DNA of 64,000 bases from assembly GCF_004684345.1 (NCBI RefSeq), contig NZ_CP038468.1, forward strand, positions 1 to 64,000. Reading direction: 5' to 3'. The stretch is from Citrobacter tructae (GTDB lineage: Bacteria > Pseudomonadota > Gammaproteobacteria > Enterobacterales > Enterobacteriaceae). Position numbers and translations under genes: made by a program. Position 1 is the stretch's first letter, and each line of letters starts with the position of its first letter. This document shows positions 26,152 to 35,383 of the stretch, piece by piece. The notes beneath the pieces were generated by a model that saw only the letters and a program-made list of their open reading frames with translations, was not told the DNA's origin and searched no databases.

Positions 26152-27017
26152 TGAGTAAGCAGAATTCTGAAGCTACTACACTTTACCGCCAGGTAAAAAA
26201 TCCGAATCCAGAGTTCATTCCTGAAAAGGGAAAGAAAACCCTGCCATTCTGTGAAAAAATTCGCGAGAAAGCTGTTGGCTTCACTCAGCGTGCAGAGTTT
26301 CAGGCTCTGGTTGCTATGCTGATCGCCCGTGGTGAGCGCAAAAAGCGCCCTCCAGTGTTGCGCATACGGGCTCTGGAAGCAGCTGTTCAGGCAATGTGCC
26401 ATTATTTTAATCCCCTGGCTAATCGCGTTGGTTCATCGCTTACTACCATGAGCATTCGCTGCGGGCTGGCCACGGAAAAAAAACGTCTGTCGATCACCCG
26501 CCTGACGGGGGCTCTGAAGTTTCTCGCTCAGCTCAATCTCATTACCTATAACACCGAATACGACAAAGAAATTGGCTGCAATATCCCCACAGACATAACT
26601 TTCACGCCGCTGATGTGGCAGGTACTGGGAGTGTCTGAGGAAGCAGTTGCTGCAGCCCGTCGCAGCCGTATCGAGTGGGAGAACAAGCAACGTGAGAAGA
26701 AAGGGCTACCTCGCGCCGGTGCAGATGAACTTATCAGTGCAGCCTGGTCATTCGTGCGTGAACGCTTCCGACAGTATCATAAGTCACGTTATGAACACGG
26801 CATGAAACGGCACAGGGCGCGTAAGGATGCTCCCCGAACGCGTAAAGAGATTGAGCAACTGGTTCGTCTGCAGCTCCAGAAAGAAATCAGTAAGGGCCGC
26901 TTCTTCGGTACTCTTGATTCGGTGCGCGACGAGATAGAACGTCGTGTCACTGAGCGAATGAAGCTCTCGCGTGGCCATTATGCTCGACTCGGTGATGCCT
27001 TGCTCGTCACAACTTAA
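26151..27017 (+). CDS. repA: RepA, IncFII-family replication initiator
   Basis: 288 residues from GTG. Matches the RepFIIA RepA1 pattern: YRQVKNPNPEFIPEKG, FCEKIREKAVGFTQRAEF, PPVLRIRALEAAVQAMCHYF, ITYNTEYDKEIGCNIPTDIT, VSEEAVAAARRSRIEWENKQ. Translation is coupled to the leader peptide. It initiates at oriR just downstream and typically acts in cis. Divergent from R1/R100 RepA; which Inc type would be assigned needs a database. Confidence 0.92.
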   Translation: MSKQNSEATTLYRQVKNPNPEFIPEKGKKTLPFCEKIREKAVGFTQRAEFQALVAMLIARGERKKRPPVLRIRALEAAVQAMCHYFNPLANRVGSSLTTMSIRCGLATEKKRLSITRLTGALKFLAQLNLITYNTEYDKEIGCNIPTDITFTPLMWQVLGVSEEAVAAARRSRIEWENKQREKKGLPRAGADELISAAWSFVRERFRQYHKSRYEHGMKRHRARKDAPRTRKEIEQLVRLQLQKEISKGRFFGTLDSVRDEIERRVTERMKLSRGHYARLGDALLVTT

Positions 27018-27700
27018 CGCCTGCTAATACACAATCTATATGACCTGGTGCCCTGGCGCCGGTTTACGCCTGCCTGCTTTACAGCTTGTATTGCAGTTTT
27101 CACCTGTCCAAGTCCCTGTTTCAGGTCTCTGAATGACATACTCGTCCTGTAGACCTCGGGGTGAATAAACTTAAACAAAATCCGACCTTGGTTGGTCACA
27201 CATTTCTGTGACCGATCGCCCAATGTTTCGCCGCTTTTCGTTGTTCTTCTACTTATCCACACAAACTACAAGAGGCTATTGCTTCAATCCACTGGAAGGA
27301 TATCGTTCAAACCACTAAATGGTTTCTTTACAAACTACGATGATCCTTTTAAACACCCGATCTTCTTTCTTTTAAACTTCAGTTATTACTTACTTTTAAA
27401 AATAAAACCTATTCAGCACCTGTCCTGTGGACATGTGTATAACGCCCGCCCTTGCAGCGGACGCTGTCCGCGCCGGTTCGGTTCAGGCGCTTTGCGCCTT
27501 AAAGTAGCTCCCGCCAAAAATGGCGGGCAGGGTGCAAAACTTTATAAACTGCCAACATCTGGTAACTGACCTTCCAAATCTTCAACTCATCACACAAACT
27601 CACCACTGAAAAGCGCCGCCACCCGGCCCAAAGGGCCGGAAGACATCGCTTTTAATGATGGATGTTGTAACTAGATTCTGAGCTGCTTTAATTTATACTG
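27018..27700 (+). other. oriR region of the IncFII-like replicon
   Basis: Follows repA without genes. A DnaA box TTATCCACA is at 27253-27261, followed by an AT-rich tract (27320-27420) and CCTGTCC...GGACA spacing as in R1/R100. Further on, GGCCCAAAGGGCC and CGCTTTTAATGATG elements seen at the same place in IncFII plasmids recur. Confidence 0.7.
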
Positions 27701-27714
27701 TCGACAGGTCCAGG

Positions 27715-27850
27715 ATAACACGCCCGTAAGCGGTCCTAACGGCCCGCTAACGCGGAGATACGCCCCGACTGCGGCTAAGCCTTGTCGTGACCACTCCGAC
27801 GGCGCACATAGCTTTCTGTACAGCCTGTTTGCGGATTATGGCTTAACAGG
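27715..27850 (+). other. Conserved structured element downstream of oriR (G-site-like)
   Basis: The segment containing CGGCCCGCTAACGCGGAGAT, then ACGCCCCGAC and GACCACTCCGAC, matches the block next to oriR in R1 and R100, where a DnaG-type single-strand initiation site (G site) is described. Assignment by remembered similarity. Confidence 0.55.
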
Positions 27851-28288
27851 GGGAAGGGATGGATTGGTGGAACCTATCAGAACTGTAACCGGCTACGCCG
27901 GGCAACGGCGCCACTCACTTTCAGTGTAATATTTAACATCTGTTGGCGCCTTTATGCCGCCACGCGGCATAATTATTCTCCGTTTATACCGGTAGCCGCT
28001 GGAACTGCCGAAATTTCCGTTGAGCATAAATTTTAGCGTTCGACAGCATGTGTACAAAAGACCTCGTCAACAAGACAACAAAGTAATAGCTGTTTGTAGC
28101 GTAAATATTCAGGGGTGATATTTATGGGTTAGTGTTTTTTACGGGACAACTACAGTAATATGTGATACCGATGCAGTGGATATTATTAACGGTATCGACT
28201 ATGTATCAAATAGCTGGATAAAAGTAATAGTTGAATAAGGTATCAATACCCGTAATCTTACGTTCAAACCACCAAAATGGGGGGTATC
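27851..28288. other. Non-coding replicon-distal region
   Basis: Contains inverted repeats such as GCCGCC/GGCGGC-like arms near 27950-27970 and GGTATCG repeats near 28170-28260, but no credible gene. The first part still resembles the region distal to IncFII oriR. Confidence 0.4.
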
Positions 28289-28381
28289 ATGTGCAAACTA
28301 AACAAAGTTCCTCTCAGAGTACTGGATGATGAGGAAAAGAACTACGCGCTGAACGAGGGAAAGTTTGGGATAGGGTTTTGA
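28289..28381 (+). CDS. Possible 30-residue peptide
   Basis: Short frame MCKLNKVPLRVLDDEEKNYA... preceded by GGGGGG ten bases upstream. No family recognised; it could be the remnant of a longer gene. Confidence 0.25.
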   Translation: MCKLNKVPLRVLDDEEKNYALNEGKFGIGF

Positions 28382-28448
28382 GGGAGTACAACGTGTGGCA
28401 TAGCTCAGGTGGCGAACAAGCGTCCGCCATCCCTAAAAGGTATGGGCT

Positions 28449-28733
28449 TCAGATGGATTGTTTTCTCGAATTCTTATACTTTGTAAAAATAACTTTGTTG
28501 AAAACAATATTAATAACCCAGCAGATAAGCACTCCTAAAAAAGCTGCACCATAGATGCGTTGGTTCGGATCTGTAATCCAGTTTAATGGCCACACCGCAT
28601 CAATTTGCGAATTATTATTTGACACAATTAGTTGAATTTCAGATAAACATGCGTAAGAAAAGGAAAACGTTATTACATACAGGACTGCAAAATAAAATGG
28701 TTTAGGAAAGGTTCTGTCACTCTTCTTATTCAT
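28449..28733 (-). CDS. Small hypothetical membrane protein
   Basis: 94 residues with two hydrophobic segments (FYFAVLYVITFSFSYACL and IYGAAFLGVLICWVINIVF) and a basic C-terminus. AGGAG lies nine bases before the ATG. The gene is AT-rich compared with the backbone, suggesting separate origin. No function assignable. Confidence 0.6.
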   Translation of the reverse strand: MNKKSDRTFPKPFYFAVLYVITFSFSYACLSEIQLIVSNNNSQIDAVWPLNWITDPNQRIYGAAFLGVLICWVINIVFNKVIFTKYKNSRKQSI

Positions 28734-29057
28734 TTTAGAACTCCTGAGGAAATTGTTAATGATATATATTTAATTAGACTTGTTTCTACTGCACATATAT
28801 AAATTTATAGGTTATGTTCTGATATGTCCATTAGTTTTAACTTAAGTGCATTTTATTTCCGTCAATATATATCTGCGTGTTGCTATGTATAACAGGAAAA
28901 GAAAGGAGAAGGACGCGCACTGGCACTGGCAGTCAAATCGGCCGCCTGGCATCGTGAGAACTCGTAGCACAGGATGCAGGCATTTTCACACAGGCACAGG
29001 TAATCGGTTTCCCCTGCTGTCGGCAACGTTCGGATTCAGGGCGTCATTGAGAGAGCC
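28734..29057. other. Gap between small membrane gene and nuclease end
   Basis: The first 120 bp are AT-rich and may hold a promoter for 28449-28733. The rest (28900-29057) has backbone-like GC content but no frame with a convincing start and length. Confidence 0.4.
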
Positions 29058-29413
29058 TTATCCCTGATGTTGCTTCCGCCAACGCCAGGGTTCTGTCTGG
29101 TCGGGGGCTGACCAGAGTCCGATTGCCAGACGTCTGGCTTCGTCTTCGAGGGCAGCGTAGTCAGGTTTGATGGGTTTTCCGTGATATCGGTACGCCCAGG
29201 CCAGTCCCTTACGGATCTGTTCGGCATTCACGTCCTTAGCGTCAAGCCACACCGTACCCAATAGCCGTCCATAACGATCCGTATCTCCTCCCGTGACGGT
29301 TACGGTTCGCTGCGCCACCATCGATGAAAGAGCCTGACGGGAGCGCTGGCCAAAGGGCTGGCTCTTTTCGGGTGCATCAATGCCGGCCAGACGAACACGG
29401 GTCACTCTGTTCC
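29058..29413 (-). pseudogene. nuc: Thermonuclease-family gene, 3' part (interrupted by the resistance transposon)
   Basis: 116 residues starting RVTRVRLAGIDAPEKSQPFG and including DTDRYGRLLGTVW and GLAWAYRYHGKP: the core of staphylococcal-nuclease-like (SNase) enzymes with catalytic Arg/Glu/Asp motifs. The 5' part lies at 51799-51921. Joining the halves with one copy of GTTCC restores a continuous 157-residue protein. Bases 29409-29413 are the left target duplication. Confidence 0.92.
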
Positions 29414-29451
29414 GGGGTTCGAGGTTCAATCGTGTAAAAAACCACGTTAAG
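29414..29451 (+). repeat. Left 38-bp terminal inverted repeat
   Basis: Starts GGGGTTCGAGGTTCAATCGT and ends AAAACCACGTTAAG. It differs from the right repeat at about seven positions. Confidence 0.88.
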
Positions 29452-30283
29452 GCAATAATTCATTGTTTGAATTGAAATTTAATGGCCTCAACTCTCCCTT
29501 CAGAATATTTTCCGGCAGCGTGAACGTATAATGTCCCAGCATGTTGATATGACCGTACATCAGTGGCGACAGGCGTGAGATATGCTCGTCTTCCGGGATC
29601 TCACCAGCGCTGCGCAAATGTGATAGCGCTTCCTGCATATAAAGCGTGTTCCACAATACAACTGCGTTAGTGACAAGCCCCAGCGCACCCAGTTGATCCT
29701 CCTGCCCCTCACGGTAACGTTTTCTAATCTCACCACGTTGGCCGTAACAGATCGCCCTTGCCACGGCGTGACGGCCTTCTCCCCGGTTAAGCTGAGTCAG
29801 TATCCTGCGACGATATTCTTCATCATCAATGTAGTTGAGGAGGTACAGCGTCTTGTTGACCCGTCCCACCTCCATAATCGCCTGCGCCAGCCCTGACGGA
29901 CGGGAACTTTTTAAAAGCGAGCCCACAAGTTCTGAGGCGTGGACTGTACCCAGCTTCAGAGAACCGGAAACCCTCATCATTTCATCCCATTGGGTTTCTA
30001 TCTTTGACAGTTCAACGCATCCCCGCGCCAGCTCATCCAGTACCCCGTAGTTCGCATTTTTATCTGCACGCCAAAATACCGCCTCACCGGCATCTGCCAG
30101 GCGGGGCGAAAACTGGTAGCCCAGCAGCCAGAACAGGCCAAAGATAATGTCGCTGGACCCTCCAGTGTCCGTCATAATCTCCACCGGATTCAGCCCCGTC
30201 TGCTGCTCCAGAAGCCCTTCCAGCACAAAGATAGAGTCACGCAACGTACCGGGGATAACGATGCCGTGAAAGCCGGAATACTG
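29447..30283 (-). pseudogene. Tn3-family transposase tnpA, C-terminal part
   Basis: 278 codons, open to the insertion point at 30283. It contains the DDE-domain end (GIVIPGTLRDSIFVLEGLLE, IMTDTGGSSDIIFGLFWLLG) and terminal motifs LSPLMYGHINMLGHY. Interrupted by the Tn21-type inverted repeat beginning at 30284; its N-terminal portion is not found in the window. It is the transposase of the outer element. Confidence 0.9.
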
Positions 30284-30304
30284 GGGGTCGCCTCAGAAAA
30301 CGGA

Positions 30305-31631
30305 ATCTATGGTCACTCCCGTTTTTGCAACACCGATTTTGACGACAAGTTGGCTTGCTTGAATCTATCCGGCGTCTGAATGGGATTTTATTCCCGCGCC
30401 TTGATGAGTTCCGCGCCTGATGAACCTCCAGAAAATATACGGCTTCAATGAGCCTTTCCGTTTTACAGGTTCCTCAACAGGCCGGTGGGCCGTTAGTATC
30501 ATCAATATCAGTATTCGCAAAACCAGATCAGTAATTCTTTAAACCGGTGTATTTCTGCCGTTATGCTACATAAGTTTGCTGTCGTGCCGTTAGGGCCCAG
30601 GCTATTCTGGCCAGCTTGTTTGCCAGAGCACAAGTGACGACAAAGTTGCTTTTCCGGCACAGTAAATCCCTGACCCAATCGGCCAATTTGCCAGACTGGT
30701 GTTCCAGTTTTTGTATGAATACCCTGGCACATTGAACCAACAAAGTTCGGATCTTTTTATTACCTCGCTTACTAATTCCCAGCAATGTCGTCCTACCTCC
30801 CGTGCTGTACTGCCGAGGTACAAGCCCTGTTGCCGCCGCAAAGTCACGGCTGCTGGCGTACTGCTTCCCGTCGCCAATCTCAGTTGAAATAGTACTCGCT
30901 GTCAGTGTTCCGACGCAGGGAATGCTCAGCAAGCGCTGTCCAACCTCATCTTCGTCCAACTTTCGTTTCAACTGGGATTCCAAATCTTTAATCTGCTCAA
31001 CAAGATAGTGATAATGCTGTTGTAATTTCAGCAATAACTGGCTGAGGTAAAGAGGCAAACTATTATCCTCAAGAATGGTACTCAGTCGGCTAATAACGGC
31101 AGCTCCTCGGGGAACGCTAATGCCAAATTCCAGCAGAAAAGCATGCATTTGATTGGTTGTTTTTACCTTATCCTGAACCAGGGATTCACGGACACGATGC
31201 AGAGCCCGCATTGCCTGCTGAGATTCCGTTCTGGGCTGCACAAAACGCATAGACGGACGCGATGCAGCTTCACAAATAGCTTCGGCGTCGACAAAGTCGT
31301 TTTTATTGCTTTTAACGAACGGGCGGACAAATTGTGGTGATATCAGCTTTGGGGAATGCCCCAACTCTTCCAACTTGCGTGCCATAAAGTGAGAACCGCC
31401 ACAGGCTTCCATTGCGATGGTTGTAGCGGGGCATGTCGCCAAAAATTCGATCAACTTTGGCCGGGTAAATTTTTTACGGTAAACAGCCTTCCCGCGACGA
31501 TCCTGGCAATGAATATGGAAAGAGTTTTTACCCAGATCGATACCAATGAGCGCAATGTTTTCCATGATAGTTCTCCGAATGAAAGCCTGTCCTCAGCATA
31601 GTACCGGGAAGGAGGGAGTGACCATCTCATT
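30305..31631 (-). mobile_element. IS4321/IS5075-type insertion sequence, copy 1
   Basis: Exactly 1327 bp, the known length of IS4321/IS5075 (IS110 family, IS1111 group), inserted in the Tn21-type terminal repeat, its known target. Subterminal inverted repeats ATGGTCACTCCC/GGGAGTGACCAT are visible. The split repeat rejoins to GGA-AAATAAAG, matching the Tn21-family consensus. Confidence 0.9.
30561..31565 (-). CDS. IS110-family transposase, copy 1
   Basis: 334 residues. The N-terminal DEDD (RuvC-like) domain begins IALIGIDLGKNSFHIHCQD with FVDAEAICEA. The transposase-20 domain includes LSIPCVGTLTAST and the conserved Ser region YSTGGRTTLLGISKRGNKK. Differs from copy 2 at several residues (for example GHSPK versus GHFPK, ending TYVA versus TYEA), so the copies are not a recent duplication. 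Confidence 0.9.
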   Translation of the reverse strand: MENIALIGIDLGKNSFHIHCQDRRGKAVYRKKFTRPKLIEFLATCPATTIAMEACGGSHFMARKLEELGHSPKLISPQFVRPFVKSNKNDFVDAEAICEAASRPSMRFVQPRTESQQAMRALHRVRESLVQDKVKTTNQMHAFLLEFGISVPRGAAVISRLSTILEDNSLPLYLSQLLLKLQQHYHYLVEQIKDLESQLKRKLDEDEVGQRLLSIPCVGTLTASTISTEIGDGKQYASSRDFAAATGLVPRQYSTGGRTTLLGISKRGNKKIRTLLVQCARVFIQKLEHQSGKLADWVRDLLCRKSNFVVTCALANKLARIAWALTARQQTYVA

Positions 31632-31639
31632 AAATAAAG

Positions 31640-32459
31640 GGCACTGTTGCAAATAGTCGGTGGTGATAAACTTATCATCCCCTTTTGCTGATGGAGCTGC
31701 ACATGAACCCATTCAAAGGCCGGCATTTTCAGCGTGACATCATTCTGTGGGCCGTACGCTGGTACTGCAAATACGGCATCAGTTACCGTGAGCTGCAGGA
31801 GATGCTGGCTGAACGCGGAGTGAATGTCGATCACTCCACGATTTACCGCTGGGTTCAGCGTTATGCGCCTGAAATGGAAAAACGGCTGCGCTGGTACTGG
31901 CGTAACCCTTCCGATCTTTGCCCGTGGCACATGGATGAAACCTACGTGAAGGTCAATGGCCGCTGGGCGTATCTGTACCGGGCCGTCGACAGCCGGGGCC
32001 GCACTGTCGATTTTTATATCTCCTCCCGTCGTAACAGCAAAGCTGCATACCGGTTTCTGGGTAAAATCCTCAACAACGTGAAGAAGTGGCAGATCCCGCG
32101 ATTCATCAACACGGATAAAGCGCCCGCCTATGGTCGCGCGCTTGCTCTGCTCAAACGCGAAGGCCGGTGCCCGTCTGACGTTGAACACCGACAGATTAAG
32201 TACCGGAACAACGTGATTGAATGCGATCATGGCAAACTGAAACGGATAATCGGCGCCACGCTGGGATTTAAATCCATGAAGACGGCTTACGCCACCATCA
32301 AAGGTATTGAGGTGATGCGTGCACTACGCAAAGGCCAGGCCTCAGCATTTTATTATGGTGATCCCCTGGGCGAAATGCGCCTGGTAAGCAGAGTTTTTGA
32401 AATGTAAGGCCTTTGAATAAGACAAAAGGCTGCCTCATCGCTAACTTTGCAACAGTGCC
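31640..32459 (+). mobile_element. IS26 copy 1
   Basis: 820 bp bounded by GGCACTGTTGCAAA and TTTGCAACAGTGCC. Truncates the Tn21-type left repeat. Flanking octamers differ (AAATAAAG, AATTTATG). Confidence 0.97.
31703..32407 (+). CDS. tnpA: IS26 transposase (IS6 family), variant
   Basis: 234 residues starting MNPFKGRHFQ. The DDE catalytic core includes the HMDETYVKVNG motif. This copy carries Ile in DFYISSRRN where the other three copies in the window have Leu. Catalyses replicative or conservative cointegration. Confidence 0.96.
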   Translation: MNPFKGRHFQRDIILWAVRWYCKYGISYRELQEMLAERGVNVDHSTIYRWVQRYAPEMEKRLRWYWRNPSDLCPWHMDETYVKVNGRWAYLYRAVDSRGRTVDFYISSRRNSKAAYRFLGKILNNVKKWQIPRFINTDKAPAYGRALALLKREGRCPSDVEHRQIKYRNNVIECDHGKLKRIIGATLGFKSMKTAYATIKGIEVMRALRKGQASAFYYGDPLGEMRLVSRVFEM

Positions 32460-32596
32460 AATTTATGAGTAAAGGATTATGTCCACGATAAGCACCTGGG
32501 TCGATTCCTGGGAGGCGGCCATGAGGGTAGGGAAGCGCCGTCCCGTCAAGTCAGCGTAATGCTCTGCCAGTGTTACAACCAATTAACCAATTCTGA

Positions 32597-33412
32597 TTAG
32601 AAAAACTCATCGAGCATCAAATGAAACTGCAATTTATTCATATCAGGATTATCAATACCATATTTTTGAAAAAGCCGTTTCTGTAATGAAGGAGAAAACT
32701 CACCGAGGCAGTTCCATAGGATGGCAAGATCCTGGTATCGGTCTGCGATTCCGACTCGTCCAACATCAATACAACCTATTAATTTCCCCTCGTCAAAAAT
32801 AAGGTTATCAAGTGAGAAATCACCATGAGTGACGACTGAATCCGGTGAGAATGGCAAAAGCTTATGCATTTCTTTCCAGACTTGTTCAACAGGCCAGCCA
32901 TTACGCTCGTCATCAAAATCACTCGCATCAACCAAACCGTTATTCATTCGTGATTGCGCCTGAGCGAGACGAAATACGCGATCGCTGTTAAAAGGACAAT
33001 TACAAACAGGAATCGAATGCAACCGGCGCAGGAACACTGCCAGCGCATCAACAATATTTTCACCTGAATCAGGATATTCTTCTAATACCTGGAATGCTGT
33101 TTTCCCGGGGATCGCAGTGGTGAGTAACCATGCATCATCAGGAGTACGGATAAAATGCTTGATGGTCGGAAGAGGCATAAATTCCGTCAGCCAGTTTAGT
33201 CTGACCATCTCATCTGTAACATCATTGGCAACGCTACCTTTGCCATGTTTCAGAAACAACTCTGGCGCATCGGGCTTCCCATACAATCGATAGATTGTCG
33301 CACCTGATTGCCCGACATTATCGCGAGCCCATTTATACCCATATAAATCAGCATCCATGTTGGAATTTAATCGCGGCCTCGAGCAAGACGTTTCCCGTTG
33401 AATATGGCTCAT
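32597..33412 (-). CDS. aph(3')-Ia: Aminoglycoside 3'-phosphotransferase type I
   Basis: 271 residues. The catalytic loop VVTHGDFSLDNLIF (APH H-G-D-x-x-x-x-N) and the metal-binding IGCIDVGRVGIADRYQD are intact. The N-terminus MSHIQRETSCSRPRLNSN matches APH(3')-Ia. Inactivates kanamycin and neomycin by ATP-dependent phosphorylation. Sits between two directly repeated IS26 copies as in Tn4352-like units. Confidence 0.97.
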   Translation of the reverse strand: MSHIQRETSCSRPRLNSNMDADLYGYKWARDNVGQSGATIYRLYGKPDAPELFLKHGKGSVANDVTDEMVRLNWLTEFMPLPTIKHFIRTPDDAWLLTTAIPGKTAFQVLEEYPDSGENIVDALAVFLRRLHSIPVCNCPFNSDRVFRLAQAQSRMNNGLVDASDFDDERNGWPVEQVWKEMHKLLPFSPDSVVTHGDFSLDNLIFDEGKLIGCIDVGRVGIADRYQDLAILWNCLGEFSPSLQKRLFQKYGIDNPDMNKLQFHLMLDEFF

Positions 33413-33499
33413 AACACCCCTTGTATTACTGTTTATGTAAGCAGACAGTTTTATTGTTCATGATGATATATTTTTATCTTGTGCAATGTAACATCAGAG

Positions 33500-34319
33500 G
33501 GCACTGTTGCAAATAGTCGGTGGTGATAAACTTATCATCCCCTTTTGCTGATGGAGCTGCACATGAACCCATTCAAAGGCCGGCATTTTCAGCGTGACAT
33601 CATTCTGTGGGCCGTACGCTGGTACTGCAAATACGGCATCAGTTACCGTGAGCTGCAGGAGATGCTGGCTGAACGCGGAGTGAATGTCGATCACTCCACG
33701 ATTTACCGCTGGGTTCAGCGTTATGCGCCTGAAATGGAAAAACGGCTGCGCTGGTACTGGCGTAACCCTTCCGATCTTTGCCCGTGGCACATGGATGAAA
33801 CCTACGTGAAGGTCAATGGCCGCTGGGCGTATCTGTACCGGGCCGTCGACAGCCGGGGCCGCACTGTCGATTTTTATCTCTCCTCCCGTCGTAACAGCAA
33901 AGCTGCATACCGGTTTCTGGGTAAAATCCTCAACAACGTGAAGAAGTGGCAGATCCCGCGATTCATCAACACGGATAAAGCGCCCGCCTATGGTCGCGCG
34001 CTTGCTCTGCTCAAACGCGAAGGCCGGTGCCCGTCTGACGTTGAACACCGACAGATTAAGTACCGGAACAACGTGATTGAATGCGATCATGGCAAACTGA
34101 AACGGATAATCGGCGCCACGCTGGGATTTAAATCCATGAAGACGGCTTACGCCACCATCAAAGGTATTGAGGTGATGCGTGCACTACGCAAAGGCCAGGC
34201 CTCAGCATTTTATTATGGTGATCCCCTGGGCGAAATGCGCCTGGTAAGCAGAGTTTTTGAAATGTAAGGCCTTTGAATAAGACAAAAGGCTGCCTCATCG
34301 CTAACTTTGCAACAGTGCC
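33500..34319 (+). mobile_element. IS26 copy 2
   Basis: 820 bp with intact 14-bp ends, direct to copy 1. Right flank joins the tnpA remnant at 34320. Flanking octamers CATCAGAG and CTTGGCTG differ. Confidence 0.97.
33563..34267 (+). CDS. tnpA: IS26 transposase
   Basis: 234 residues, intact, with Leu in DFYLSSRRN. Same protein as in copies 3 and 4. Confidence 0.96.
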   Translation: MNPFKGRHFQRDIILWAVRWYCKYGISYRELQEMLAERGVNVDHSTIYRWVQRYAPEMEKRLRWYWRNPSDLCPWHMDETYVKVNGRWAYLYRAVDSRGRTVDFYLSSRRNSKAAYRFLGKILNNVKKWQIPRFINTDKAPAYGRALALLKREGRCPSDVEHRQIKYRNNVIECDHGKLKRIIGATLGFKSMKTAYATIKGIEVMRALRKGQASAFYYGDPLGEMRLVSRVFEM

Positions 34320-35371
34320 CTTGGCTGCAAGCCTGGCACATCCGCGACGAAACCTACGGGGCGGCGCTGGCCGATCTGGTCAACGCACAGTTCCGCCATC
34401 CCTTCGCCGAGCACTGGGGCGACGGCACCACCTCATCGTCGGACGGCCAGAACTTCCGCACCGGCAGCAAGGCCGAGAGCACCGGCCACATCAACCCGAA
34501 ATACGGGAGCAGCCCAGGGCGGACGTTCTACACCCACATTTCTGACCAGTACGCGCCATTTCACACCAAGGTCGTGAACGTCGGCGTGCGCGATTCGACC
34601 TACGTGCTCGACGGCCTGCTGTACCACGAGTCCGACTTGCGGATCGAGGAGCATTACACCGACACGGCGGGCTTCACCGATCACGTCTTCGCCCTGATGC
34701 ACCTCCTGGGCTTCCGCTTCGCGCCGCGCATCCGCGACCTGGGCGACACCAAGCTCTACATCCCGAAGGGCGACGCCGCCTATGACGCGCTGAAACCCAT
34801 GATCGGCGGCACGCTCAACATCAAGCACGTCCGCGCCCATTGGGACGAAATCCTGCGGCTGGCCACCTCGATCAAGCAGGGCACGGTGACGGCCTCCCTG
34901 ATGCTCCGAAAGCTCGGCAGCTACCCACGCCAGAACGGCCTGGCCGTGGCGCTCCGCGAGCTGGGCCGCATCGAGCGCACGCTGTTCATCCTGGACTGGC
35001 TGCAAAGCGTGGAACTGCGCCGCCGCGTGCATGCCGGCCTGAACAAGGGCGAGGCGCGCAATGCGCTGGCCAGGGCAGTGTTTTTCAACCGCCTGGGTGA
35101 AATCCGCGACCGCAGTTTCGAGCAGCAGCGCTACCGGGCTAGCGGCCTCAATCTGGTAACGGCTGCCGTCGTGTTGTGGAACACGGTCTATCTGGAACGG
35201 GCTGCGCACGCGCTGCGTGGCAACGGCCATGCCGTTGATGACGCGCTGTTGCAGTACCTGTCGCCGCTCGGTTGGGAGCACATCAACCTCACCGGCGATT
35301 ACCTCTGGCGCAGCAGCGCCAAGATCGGCGCGGGCAAGTTCAGGCCGCTACGACCGCTGCAACCGGCTTAG
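34320..35371 (+). pseudogene. Tn21-subfamily transposase tnpA, C-terminal part
   Basis: About 350 codons with 5' end removed by IS26. Contains PWLQAWHIRDETYG, YTDTAGFTDHVFALMHLLGF and LSPLGWEHINLTGDYLW. High-GC and different from the outer transposase at 29447. The stop is followed immediately by the terminal repeat split by IS copy 2. Confidence 0.92.
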
Positions 35372-35383
35372 CGTGCTTTATTT

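Noticed and set aside
31451..32230. Long minus-strand frame antisense to IS26 transposase (also at 33494-34090, 46430-47086, 50763-51389)
   Set aside because: Recurs in every IS26 copy as a shadow of tnpA and differs in length only because of flanks; no independent coding evidence.
34433..35281. 282-codon minus-strand frame
   Set aside because: Antisense shadow of the high-GC Tn21-type tnpA fragment.
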